A DNA stretch of 64,000 nt from Candidatus Enterococcus huntleyi (GTDB lineage: Bacteria > Bacillota > Bacilli > Lactobacillales > Enterococcaceae): assembly GCF_009933175.1 (NCBI RefSeq), contig NZ_MAEJ01000030.1:62001-126000 (forward strand), in the 5' to 3' direction. A program made the translations under genes and the position numbers. Every line of letters starts with the position of its first letter. Position 1 is the first letter of the stretch. The notes beneath the pieces were generated by a model. The model worked only from the letters and a program-made list of their open reading frames with translations. It was not told the origin of the DNA and ran no database searches. Of this stretch, positions 44,756 to 53,921 are shown piece by piece.

Positions 44756-47700
44756 ATGCGAAATAAAACACGAGTGAAGCAGATAGTCGCCGTTCTTCTT
44801 CCGATTATATTTCTTTTAGGGATTGTTCTAACACTCCCTAAAGGAAATAGCTTAAAAGCAGATGATTCTGAACAGCTTTTTGCGACAGTCAAATTAGCAG
44901 GGAAAACCGAAACTTTGACAGATGTCTCTGTTAAAGAGGACACGATTGAAGTTGAATTAACAGGGAAGAAAACTGAATTGATAGAACTCCCTGATAATTC
45001 AGCTTATGAAGTGTTTCAAGTAGATGAAGAGGGCGAAACTGTCTCTCTGTCTGAAAAACCAGAAACTGACCTGGCTGAAATGCTAGAAAAGAATACAGTA
45101 GATTCGACCGTTCATCAAGAAGAAACCGAGGAAAAAACGGTATCTTCTACAGAGGCAACATCAACAAGTGAAGAATCTGAAAACTCACTCAAACCAGAAG
45201 TCTTTCATGTAACAAACGAAGACGGCCAAGGCAAAACCTATCTGCAAGTTGTAGAAGACGAGCCGTTAACAGTAGTGATACAAAGGAAAACGGATAAAGA
45301 AGTACCCATTGTTTTGGAAGCAGCTCAAAAGGAAGAAGATAAGCAACAACTCTTCACCTTTGAAGAACTTCCTGTTGAATCAGAAACGAAAGAGTCTGAG
45401 ACAGAAACAGTTCGAGCAGAAGTTGAGACGAAGCAGTCAACAGTGGACACTGATGCTTTAGAAACAAGTAAAGAGACTGAAAAAGAAACTTCTTCTGAAT
45501 CAGAAACAAATTCTAAGACAAAAAGTAATGAACCTACTAATGAAGTTTCAGAAAAAGAAAATCAAGAAGTAGATTCAGAAAAAAACGAGTCAGATAAAGC
45601 AGACGATTCGAATGAGTATGAGAATATTCAGTTTGTCGAAACAAAAACAACTGAAAAGACCTTAGATGAATTGAATTCTGAAGACTATGATGAAAAAGAT
45701 TCACTAAGGACACCAAAGTTTTTACCAGAGACAAAAGAGCAACAAAAAGAAACAAGGGCTGGTACAGGGACTATCAGTATTCGTGATGCAAAAATCGTAA
45801 AGAAAACAGGGACAGATAGCTTTGACGCAGGGAACGATAGTCCAGGCTACGATTCTAGTGCAAATAACCATTTGGTGCGTTCATTTGATCAAATTATATA
45901 TCTAGTTTCATTTTCTGTACAAAACGATAATACTGAAACAAAGTATTCTGATATTAAATATCGAGTAATAAGCAAGTTGCCTGATGCTTTTAGAAATGTT
46001 AATGGAACTTTTGTAAATGTAGGTGCTATTGCAAATGGCCAAAGTTATGATTTACCTAGTGGGGAACAATACTCTGAGGGGATTATGGAATCGGTTATTA
46101 GTGATACTGGTCAAATTTTTGTACCAGTGACTCTGAATGTTTTTGGTGCCAAACATGGAACATCCATCACGCCAGAGTTTGAACTTGAAATTGTTGAAGC
46201 CACGAATAAAGAAACTGGTGAAGTTGAAGTTATCGAAAAAGCTTTCAATGATACTCAACTGCCAAATTTAAAAGTTCAGGCAACAACAGTTTCTGCTAAA
46301 CCATCTGTATCTGTAGAATTGGTGCAAGGTGAGATTAAGAAAAATACAGTGTTTGGATCGACTAATTTGTATATGGGCGCCTATGATGTAGGTGTAATTA
46401 CCAAGCTTAAACCCATTGCAACTAGAGCTGTTGATGACTATAGAGGCTCAACATTTCCTAGTGGAGAAATTACCTATAAGATTGAGCAATCTGCGACGTA
46501 TCAGATAGGAACTGCAGGGGGAACTTTGACAAGTGGTGTACATTATGATCCATTTTATGTAGAAGCCTATGCACCTGCAGTAACGAATAGATCAGTGGGT
46601 GATTGGAAAAAAACTATCGGTGGACAAAATACCAATAAAACTGATTTTGTCAGACCTTTAGCTGTACCTCATGCTAAATCTTATAGAATATTTAATTCGC
46701 AACCTGTATTTGATGATAAGAGTGAGGTAGGTGTATATGATTCTGGTGAATTTTCTGTAACTAGAGCTGCGGCAGTTTCAAATGGGGACTATGCCCCTAC
46801 ATATAATCCTTATACTTATTTGATGACTGGCGAAAGAATGGCTACTGCTTCTGCAAAAAGTTTTTCCAGTTTAGAATTAATTTTCAGCTGGGATCGAACG
46901 AAAACAGAAACTTTCGCTAGAAATAATAATTGGACACGTTATGATATGACATTGAGTGTGAAACAGTTAAAGTATGACGGGATTACTGATACTAATAACT
47001 CGTCTATAACTTATCCAGAAGTTGTTGGGAAAAATGGATCTTACACTTCAATGCCGACTATATTAAGTGAACAATTGGGTGGCTTGTATACAGTTCCAGA
47101 TACAACTATCCGGATAGATAATGCAACCCCAGGATCCACTAATGGGGCATCAGCTAACTACGGGAATGCTCAAATCTCTACTGGAAGTAGAGTTTGGTTT
47201 AGTATTAGAGGGGTTATGCAGGGTGCAGCATTGGCTACAAAAACAGCCGGTAGTGAACATTTATTTATGTGGGATTCTAGTGCATTCAAATTTGACACAT
47301 CATTACCTCCTTATTATTATACGTACTCTACTCAAAATAATTCGGCAAAATTTGAATATGGTGTAATAAAAAGCGGGAAGCTCAATAATTCTCCACCTTA
47401 TACTATGAAGGTAGGACAACTCCCTTCAAATAAAGATTTTTACAATTGGTATGATACAGCAGCGGAAGCCGAAGCTGCAGGAGAGATATGTGCGGTACTA
47501 TATACAGGTAAATATGACCATAATCCTGCGCATACAGCAATAGCTTTAGAGAAGACGGTAGTTATACCAGTCATTGTTACAGCAAATTCGGGGGCTAAGA
47601 CACCTAAAAATAATGCGGTAGTATTATTAGGTTCTCAAAGATTTATTGATAAGTCTGGTGAAGTGATGTTTGATTCAGCGGTCTATGGATCAGCTGGAAA

Positions 47701-49750
47701 GACTGGTGGTGGGAATACTGCAGGTTATGGAACTTATGTTCCAACCCCTTTCCAATCTAATGGACAACCACCGATGGTTGGAGGCGAGTATAAATATCCA
47801 ATGGAATATTGGAACCAGCTAGGTGAATCAGCATATGTTAAGAATATTTCGATTACTACTAAAACAGACGTAGTAGAAAGTTTGTATAAATCTAATGAAA
47901 AAGTAGATATAAAAGTAAATGCTGTTGTCAAAGGAAGTAAAGATTCCTCTCTCGATAGCTCAATTACAACTATATTACCAAAAGGATTGAGTTATGATTT
48001 TGAATCTGGTAGTACAGACTCTTTAGGCAATGTGATACCTGAACCAAGCATTCAAAGTAATCCTGATGGAACAACTACACTGATATGGAACTTTACAAAG
48101 GTTTCTGTTTTAGACGGTTTAGAAGTTAACTTTAAAGGTATATTAAACCAACAAGATTTAGTATATAAAAATACTGGTTATACTGATAACTTAACAGTAA
48201 AAACCGTTGGTGAGGTTTGGGCAACCAGAGACAAAAATAGTAAGGATACGTCGCCTGAAAAAGTTCGTTCTTCTTCAGACTATTTTATGGTTCAACGGAT
48301 GCAACAGGTTATTGTAAGTAAAGATGCTGATAAACCGCTAATTGAAGTGGGAAATCAAGGGGACCTAAACCCTAATACGTCAATTACTTATGATGTCACG
48401 TTACTAAACGAAAGTCTGGATGATATTGTTGATGGCCGATTACTCGATGTCCTGCCTTTTGATAATGATGGTCGAGGAACGAAGTTTAGCGGGAACTATA
48501 CAGTGACGAATGTTCAAGTGACTGGACCAAGCCCGACGATTACGTTCTCTAACTCTTCGATGGCCTATGACACCGATCCGAATTCTGTTTCTGGTTGGAC
48601 AACTTATAAACCAGGAGTAGATCCTGTCAATAAAATCAAGGATGCTAAGGCAATCATGGTTTCTGTACCAAGACTTGCGGTTGATGCGAAAGTAACGCTA
48701 AAAATTACGATTCAACCGAAGGACCAAAAAGCTGGTGATGTTCTGATTAATAATGCTCAAATGAATTCAGATTTCGATTTACAAGTAAATTCGCAAGCTG
48801 TTTGGACACGTGTCTATGGTCGTGATCTGACAGGAGTGGCTTGGTATGACGATAATTATGATGGGTTGATTGGCAATATGGCTGATGGTTCGGCAGAGAT
48901 CTTCGCTAAAGATATTCCAGTGAAGTTGTATCGGACGAGTCTTGAGGACACTAGTTATAAAAATAAGCTAGTGAAAGAAAATTTAACTGGTGAAAAGTTA
49001 ATTGATGCTTCTGGGAATTCTTTAGTCAAAACAGACGAGAATGGGAAGTATAAATTTAGCAATCTCGCAGAAGGTACGTATGTCGCAGAGTTTATAGTCA
49101 ATGATCGCGTCGTCAGAAAAGAAGTCCAAGTAACGACTCCTGATATCGGCAATGATTCTACACTTAACTCGAAGGCTAGCCAGACTACCCATAAAACACC
49201 AGGGTATAAGCAACCAGTTTTGACAGATTTACCGACGGCAACGACGCCGGCAGATCCTACCCATCACATTACCGACGTTAACATCGGTTTGATTCGAGCT
49301 TCCCGGATTCGTGTATACAAATTCGAGACAGGGACTGCGGTGGATGCCAATAATGATGGGGTCTTGAGTGATGTGGAGAAAGCTTCTGGGCGACCAATCG
49401 AAGGAGCAGAATTCACGATTTATCATGATGGCGTGGCGCAAGGCACGGCAACGACAGATGAAACAGGATTCTTACTCTTTGATTTCTTCTTCCGAGGGGA
49501 TTACACCTTGATTGAAACCAAGGCGCCACCTGGCTTTGAACTGATTACCTATCCGTTAGAAGTTACGATCAAAGAAGGAAATGAGACGATTATTCTCTAC
49601 CAAGAAAATGATCCAACCACCAAGCTACCATTTACTGGGGGCAATGGACCGGTTCGTTTGTTCATCTTGGCTGCGGGAAGTATTTTCTTGGCAAGTTTCT
49701 TAGGCATTGCTTGGCACTATCGAACACCTAAAAAGAAAGGAGAGGCTTAA
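44756..49750 (+). CDS. Giant LPxTG surface protein, probable pilus tip adhesin
   Basis: 1664 residues. N-terminal hydrophobic export segment (about 8-27), a Glu/Ser/Thr-rich stalk (about 100-320), a large unclassified region (about 340-1060), two DUF11/isopeptide-type repeats (SITTILPKGLSYDF... and NPNTSITYDVTLLNES...), an SdrD-B-like domain (DLTGVAWYDDNYDGLIGN), a SpaA-type domain with E box YTLIETKAPPGFEL, then LPFTG (1624-1628) and a membrane anchor. No von Willebrand MIDAS motif was seen. The middle DNA (about 45.8-48.3 kb) looks more AT-rich in codon choice than the ends, which suggests a swapped module. Position between two pilins supports an adhesive tip role, by inference. Confidence 0.85.
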   Translation: MRNKTRVKQIVAVLLPIIFLLGIVLTLPKGNSLKADDSEQLFATVKLAGKTETLTDVSVKEDTIEVELTGKKTELIELPDNSAYEVFQVDEEGETVSLSEKPETDLAEMLEKNTVDSTVHQEETEEKTVSSTEATSTSEESENSLKPEVFHVTNEDGQGKTYLQVVEDEPLTVVIQRKTDKEVPIVLEAAQKEEDKQQLFTFEELPVESETKESETETVRAEVETKQSTVDTDALETSKETEKETSSESETNSKTKSNEPTNEVSEKENQEVDSEKNESDKADDSNEYENIQFVETKTTEKTLDELNSEDYDEKDSLRTPKFLPETKEQQKETRAGTGTISIRDAKIVKKTGTDSFDAGNDSPGYDSSANNHLVRSFDQIIYLVSFSVQNDNTETKYSDIKYRVISKLPDAFRNVNGTFVNVGAIANGQSYDLPSGEQYSEGIMESVISDTGQIFVPVTLNVFGAKHGTSITPEFELEIVEATNKETGEVEVIEKAFNDTQLPNLKVQATTVSAKPSVSVELVQGEIKKNTVFGSTNLYMGAYDVGVITKLKPIATRAVDDYRGSTFPSGEITYKIEQSATYQIGTAGGTLTSGVHYDPFYVEAYAPAVTNRSVGDWKKTIGGQNTNKTDFVRPLAVPHAKSYRIFNSQPVFDDKSEVGVYDSGEFSVTRAAAVSNGDYAPTYNPYTYLMTGERMATASAKSFSSLELIFSWDRTKTETFARNNNWTRYDMTLSVKQLKYDGITDTNNSSITYPEVVGKNGSYTSMPTILSEQLGGLYTVPDTTIRIDNATPGSTNGASANYGNAQISTGSRVWFSIRGVMQGAALATKTAGSEHLFMWDSSAFKFDTSLPPYYYTYSTQNNSAKFEYGVIKSGKLNNSPPYTMKVGQLPSNKDFYNWYDTAAEAEAAGEICAVLYTGKYDHNPAHTAIALEKTVVIPVIVTANSGAKTPKNNAVVLLGSQRFIDKSGEVMFDSAVYGSAGKTGGGNTAGYGTYVPTPFQSNGQPPMVGGEYKYPMEYWNQLGESAYVKNISITTKTDVVESLYKSNEKVDIKVNAVVKGSKDSSLDSSITTILPKGLSYDFESGSTDSLGNVIPEPSIQSNPDGTTTLIWNFTKVSVLDGLEVNFKGILNQQDLVYKNTGYTDNLTVKTVGEVWATRDKNSKDTSPEKVRSSSDYFMVQRMQQVIVSKDADKPLIEVGNQGDLNPNTSITYDVTLLNESLDDIVDGRLLDVLPFDNDGRGTKFSGNYTVTNVQVTGPSPTITFSNSSMAYDTDPNSVSGWTTYKPGVDPVNKIKDAKAIMVSVPRLAVDAKVTLKITIQPKDQKAGDVLINNAQMNSDFDLQVNSQAVWTRVYGRDLTGVAWYDDNYDGLIGNMADGSAEIFAKDIPVKLYRTSLEDTSYKNKLVKENLTGEKLIDASGNSLVKTDENGKYKFSNLAEGTYVAEFIVNDRVVRKEVQVTTPDIGNDSTLNSKASQTTHKTPGYKQPVLTDLPTATTPADPTHHITDVNIGLIRASRIRVYKFETGTAVDANNDGVLSDVEKASGRPIEGAEFTIYHDGVAQGTATTDETGFLLFDFFFRGDYTLIETKAPPGFELITYPLEVTIKEGNETIILYQENDPTTKLPFTGGNGPVRLFILAAGSIFLASFLGIAWHYRTPKKKGEA

Positions 49751-49751
49751 G

Positions 49752-50429
49752 TTGAATAAACAATTGAAAACGCATGGGTTAACATTATCTATGATTTTTT
49801 CCCTCATCTTTCTTTTGGTGGGCAATAGCTCACTTGCCTATGGATCAGAGGTGGGTGTTGATTCTTATGCCATCTCGATTCAAAAATACAAACTTGATGA
49901 TAAAACCTCTCTACCTAAAGAGTTTCTTCAAGATGGCTCGAAGGTAGAGCATGCGGTGGATTCTGAAGGAAACAAACTGGTTCCCTTACCAGGCGTTCAG
50001 TACGAAATCACTCGGGTGACGCCTCTATCAGGTGGCTCTGGATTTCAAATTGTCGAAGGGGCGGAAGCTTTTTCGACGACCGTTGTCACAGATCAAACCG
50101 GTTTGGCGAGATTAGATGGCTTGGTTCAAGGGATGTATCGTGTGATTGAAAAAAATAACGGGAAACTAAAGAACGTGATGGAGCCAGTTATTTTAGAACT
50201 CCCTTTACCTCAACCGGGTGGAACTGACGCACTTTCCGAAGTGTATTTATACCCAAAATCGAGTGTTGTTTCTGAGAAAGCACCCACGGATACACCAAAA
50301 GTGGTGGAACGTTTGCCACAAACCAGTGGGAACATCGGGAATTATAAACCGTTTGTTCCACTGAGTTTGGTGATTCTTATCATGGGCTCGCTTGGTTTTC
50401 TCTCCATGAGAGAGCGGAAAAACTCGTAA
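49752..50429 (+). CDS. Minor pilin with LPQTS sorting signal
   Basis: 225 residues. TTG 49752 is taken as start: AAGGAGAGG precedes it and the product begins with a signal peptide (MNKQLKTHGLTLSMIFSLIFLLVG...LAYGSE). A single Cna-B/pilin-like domain (YEITRVTPLSGGSGF to GMYRVIEKNNGK) is followed by EVYLYPKS, a pilin-motif-like YPK lysine, and the sorting signal LPQTS-G (188-192) with a membrane helix and short basic tail. Size and signal fit a basal pilin that a housekeeping-type sortase attaches to peptidoglycan. The sorting signal differs from the LPFTG of the two preceding proteins. Confidence 0.82.
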   Translation: MNKQLKTHGLTLSMIFSLIFLLVGNSSLAYGSEVGVDSYAISIQKYKLDDKTSLPKEFLQDGSKVEHAVDSEGNKLVPLPGVQYEITRVTPLSGGSGFQIVEGAEAFSTTVVTDQTGLARLDGLVQGMYRVIEKNNGKLKNVMEPVILELPLPQPGGTDALSEVYLYPKSSVVSEKAPTDTPKVVERLPQTSGNIGNYKPFVPLSLVILIMGSLGFLSMRERKNS

Positions 50430-50447
50430 CTAAGTAAATTTGAGAGG

Positions 50448-50484
50448 GAGTAACTCTAATTGTAGGGTTACTCTTTCTTTCCTT
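50448..50484 (+). terminator. Weak terminator between pilin and sortase genes
   Basis: GAGTAAC / GTTACTC stem followed by TTTCTTTCCTT. Such a partial terminator would give more pilin than sortase transcript. Confidence 0.45.
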
Positions 50485-50524
50485 GATTACACAGGAACAC
50501 GAAGGAATAGAGGGGGAAACAGCT

Positions 50525-52288
50525 ATGGGGCGAAAACGTAAGAAACAAAGAAAACAGCGGAAGCATTCATTTCTGATGATCTTCGCGTGTCTCATGATTT
50601 TCGCAGGGACATTGATCTTACTTTATCCCATTGTCGGTAATTATCTAGCTAATCGTGAACGAAGTGAAGCAGTCTCGCAATACGACGATTCCTTAAAGAA
50701 AATGTCGCAAGAAGAGCGGGATGCGCAAATCGAGTTGGCGAAAAAATACAATGACTATATCTACAAAAAACAACAAGGACAAGCGACAGAATCGATTGTC
50801 TATTCGAGCGTTGCCACAGATGGTGCGGTGATGGGGACGTTGGATATTCCTGCGTTAGATATTTCAGCGCTACCATTTTATAACGGGACTTCTTACCAAA
50901 CACTGGATAAAGGGCTGGGGCATTTTGAACCATCCTCGATTCCTGTCGGCGGTTTGAATACCCGGTCGGTGATTACGGGACATAGTGGTGTGAAGAACCA
51001 AGTCTTATTTACTGATATTAAGAATTTGGTGGAAGGGGATATCTTCTTCGTCAATATTTTGGGTAAAAGGCTCGCTTATGAAATTGATGCCTTTGAAGAA
51101 GTCTTACCTAGTGAGATTGACAAAGTTAAAGTCATTTCTGGCAAGGATACCGTCACGTTACTGACGTGTACACCACCGGGGATTAATACCTATCGCTTAT
51201 TGGTGACCGGGCATCGGATTCCGTATGAAGAAGCCTTGAATAAAAAAGTGGCCAAGCGAAACCTGTGGAGTTATCAAACAGTGGTTTTACTGACTCTTGG
51301 TGCGAATTTACTCTTATTCTTAATTTTGATGGGGATTTATCGTTTCCAAGTGAAACGCTTCCGTTCAGATAACAAGAAAGTCGTTGAAAAAGCGCGTAAA
51401 CAGTTGAAGCGCTTGTTCTTTGTGAGCAAATGCTTGTTTATCACACTCTTTATAGCGATGGTAACCATCTTAGGAATTGCGATTTACGGCTATGCTCATA
51501 TGCAAGAAGAGACCGAGATGCCACCGATTAATATTGGCATGGAAGAGGAAATCAGCGAGTTTAACTTGGATAAGATTAGTCAAGCGAACTTTGAAGAAAA
51601 ACAAATTGCCAGTGTCAACGTTTCGAACTACGCGGAAGCCAAAACGGTTTTTCAACAAACGGCGAATAACTGGGGGATTGGCAAATTAGTGATTCCAAAA
51701 GTCTCGATTGATTTACCTATTTTAGCCGGATTGGCCAATGAAAATTTACTGACAGGTGCCGCGACTTATCGAAAAGAACAACAGTTAGGCAAAGGCAATT
51801 ATGTCTTACTAGCTCATAATATTTTTGAGCGAGATGTCTTGCTTCATCGAATTCGAAATTTAGCTGAGGGCGATACGGTCTATACGACGGACTTTAAAGA
51901 TGTTTATACCTACAAGGTGACAGTCAATAAAGTCATTCGTGATACGGAAGTGGAATATGTCGAAAAGCAACCTACCGATACCACCGCAATTCTGACGTTA
52001 TTGCGGTGTGAAGGGGATATCGGGACGATTTATCGGCGAGTGGTGCAAGGGGAGCTGAGTAGTATTCAGCCCCTCAAAACCGCTGATGCAGAGGTGCTAA
52101 AAGAATTGGGCTTATTACAACAAGATAAAAAAGTGACGGGGGAATTAATCAAGAAAAACCCCGTGGATTCTTTTCAAAAATCGAGCATGCTTTTATCTGC
52201 TCGGGTGATTTCAGAACCAATGCAGACAATTGTGCCACTTTTTCTGTTATTTCTAATGCCGATATTATTCTTGAATTTTATTCGGTAA
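50525..52288 (+). CDS. Double-domain sortase (class C domain fused to a second sortase domain)
   Basis: 587 residues with two complete sortase domains. Domain 1 (about 95-235) has His153 in VITGHSG, Cys215 in TLLTCTPPG and Arg224 in INTYRLLVTGHR, the class C (pilus polymerase) signature. Domain 2 (about 380-510) has His431 in VLLAHNIF, Cys495 in LTLLRCEG and Arg504/505 in IYRRVV, nearer to class A. Helices at about 15-40, 251-272, 300-322 and 567-585 place both domains outside and a basic linker inside. ATG 50525 has AGGGGG upstream. Class C would link pilin subunits; domain 2 could attach the fibre to the wall. Normally these are two genes. Confidence 0.9.
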   Translation: MGRKRKKQRKQRKHSFLMIFACLMIFAGTLILLYPIVGNYLANRERSEAVSQYDDSLKKMSQEERDAQIELAKKYNDYIYKKQQGQATESIVYSSVATDGAVMGTLDIPALDISALPFYNGTSYQTLDKGLGHFEPSSIPVGGLNTRSVITGHSGVKNQVLFTDIKNLVEGDIFFVNILGKRLAYEIDAFEEVLPSEIDKVKVISGKDTVTLLTCTPPGINTYRLLVTGHRIPYEEALNKKVAKRNLWSYQTVVLLTLGANLLLFLILMGIYRFQVKRFRSDNKKVVEKARKQLKRLFFVSKCLFITLFIAMVTILGIAIYGYAHMQEETEMPPINIGMEEEISEFNLDKISQANFEEKQIASVNVSNYAEAKTVFQQTANNWGIGKLVIPKVSIDLPILAGLANENLLTGAATYRKEQQLGKGNYVLLAHNIFERDVLLHRIRNLAEGDTVYTTDFKDVYTYKVTVNKVIRDTEVEYVEKQPTDTTAILTLLRCEGDIGTIYRRVVQGELSSIQPLKTADAEVLKELGLLQQDKKVTGELIKKNPVDSFQKSSMLLSARVISEPMQTIVPLFLLFLMPILFLNFIR

Positions 52289-52374
52289 GACAGGATATCT
52301 GAATGTTTATCTGATCATAACGACTGAAGCCGTCTATGGGTTGAATGAAGAAGCTGTAAAAAAGTTGGAAAGGA

Positions 52375-52980
52375 GTGGACGCCATCGGAGAGTTATCGTC
52401 ACACAAAAATGAAAAAAATCAAATGAACAAAACATACAAAAAAAACAAAACATACAATCAAAAAATAAAGAATTCGACGCATCCGATTTGGCATAAGAGA
52501 CTTTGGCAAATGGTTTTTGTCACCGTATCTCTTTTCCTCTTGGGCTTTGCTTTTCGCCAACTGATTTTAACGGCTTATTTGGTTCACCCTGTGTCGGGCT
52601 CGTCAATGGAACCGACATTGAAAGAAGGCGAGAAAGTTGTTATTTCAAAACGAGCAGAAATCCAACGCTACGATTTAATTTCTTTTTCGATGGCAGAGGA
52701 AGACGATCAATTTGTGAAACGAATTATTGGTCTACCAAACGATGCGATCTTTGTGACTGGCACACGCTTAGTTTTTGATTTGGATGGCACAGGTAAGTTT
52801 CTGAATACCTACAGTGTTGATATATCAGAAACATGGGCAAGAGAATGGCGTGGCCTGACGGAGGTTCCAAAGGATTGTTATTTTGTTTTAGGTGATCATT
52901 TGGGTGTTTCAAAAGACAGCCGTGTCTTTGGTTGGGTTGAAGCAAAAACTATTGAGGGAACAGTTGTCCTTCAATACTAA
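52375..52980 (+). CDS. Type I signal peptidase (pilus-associated)
   Basis: Membrane-anchored S26 protease, 201 residues from GTG 52375. One N-terminal helix (about 45-67), catalytic Ser77 in VSGSSMEPTL and Lys115 in DDQFVKRIIGLP, then the substrate-binding region and GDHLGVSKDSRVFG (box E with DSR). Its likely task is removing pilin signal peptides, or a chaperone-like role as for SipA of streptococcal pili. The start is uncertain: GTG 52375 overlaps its SD; ATG 52423 lacks one; and AAAGGAG is ideally spaced only to an ATC at 52384. Confidence 0.85.
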   Translation: MDAIGELSSHKNEKNQMNKTYKKNKTYNQKIKNSTHPIWHKRLWQMVFVTVSLFLLGFAFRQLILTAYLVHPVSGSSMEPTLKEGEKVVISKRAEIQRYDLISFSMAEEDDQFVKRIIGLPNDAIFVTGTRLVFDLDGTGKFLNTYSVDISETWAREWRGLTEVPKDCYFVLGDHLGVSKDSRVFGWVEAKTIEGTVVLQY

Positions 52981-53111
52981 GGATTCGTTAAAATGTGTCT
53001 TTGGTATCCAAAGATCGAACAGAAAATAAGGGAACAGACTAGTCAGAGGGTGGCTGATTCGTTCACCGAAAACTAGAGAATTAGATGGACAAATAGATAG
53101 GAGGCAAAAAA

Positions 53112-53864
53112 ATGCTTGTGCTTTTTTCCTGGATTGGGGGCATTTTTTTAGTGATTTTGACAGGATTGCTAGGCTATCGAGCAATTGTCAGGTTTCAATT
53201 GAAACAGCTGGCAGTGGACGATGTAGCATCAGTTCCTGCAAAAAAGAAGTTAATGTATATCAAGCAACGAGAGAATGAAAAACACATCCATTACCTGATT
53301 TTTTGGGGATTAGGCATGACTTTTTTCCTCTTTTGCCTGTTCTATTATACGTTGACTATTCAACAAAAAAACACAGAGATTACCCAACAATTGACTCGAG
53401 CAAGTGAAGAGTTAATGACCTTAAAAACAGAACAAAAAATCTTCATCCAACAAACACCTTTACTTGAGTATCCTGAAAAAGGGTTAGGTCTAGCCAACGA
53501 AGGCTGGGAGACGTTGGTGAAGGAAAAGGATAATCGTAAATTGCAAGGGGAAATGGAACAGACCTTGTCCCAAAAAATCGCACCGTATATCGGCTTATCA
53601 ACCGTTTTAATTACAGTAGAAGCAGCAACCGATACGATTTATCTCTCGATTCAAAACGAAGAACGTGGTGGTATCGAGATGGATAAATTAGTGACGAAAA
53701 TGCTGGATGAACTGACCGCAGTGAAAGAGCTGAAGGAAGTTACTTTCCAAACGGTATTACGGGCAGATGGGAAAACCCAAGAAACCGAACAGTGGCAATA
53801 CACACGAACAGGGACTGAGGACTTCCAGTTAGTCTCTGGAAAAGAGAATGATGAAGAAAACTAG
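53112..53864 (+). CDS. Membrane protein of unknown function in the pilus island
   Basis: 250 residues. Two membrane helices (about 3-23 and 59-82) are joined by a basic cytoplasmic loop, followed by a coiled region (about 85-115) and a soluble external domain ending in a charged tail. AGGAGG lies 7 nt before ATG 53112. I do not recognise the family. Placement directly after the signal peptidase and ahead of two coiled-coil proteins suggests a link between the external fibre machinery and the cytoplasmic coiled coils, which is inference. Confidence 0.65.
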   Translation: MLVLFSWIGGIFLVILTGLLGYRAIVRFQLKQLAVDDVASVPAKKKLMYIKQRENEKHIHYLIFWGLGMTFFLFCLFYYTLTIQQKNTEITQQLTRASEELMTLKTEQKIFIQQTPLLEYPEKGLGLANEGWETLVKEKDNRKLQGEMEQTLSQKIAPYIGLSTVLITVEAATDTIYLSIQNEERGGIEMDKLVTKMLDELTAVKELKEVTFQTVLRADGKTQETEQWQYTRTGTEDFQLVSGKENDEEN

Positions 53865-53921
53865 TTAAAACAGCTAGAAATAATTAGTAATAAAATAACT
53901 GATGGAAAGAAGGAACGACGA

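Noticed and set aside
45537-45755. Minus-strand open frames opposite the Glu/Ser-rich stalk of the giant adhesin and the coiled-coil genes
   Set aside because: They mirror GA-rich coding sequence (giving Leu/Phe/Ser-rich products) and have no SD or independent support.
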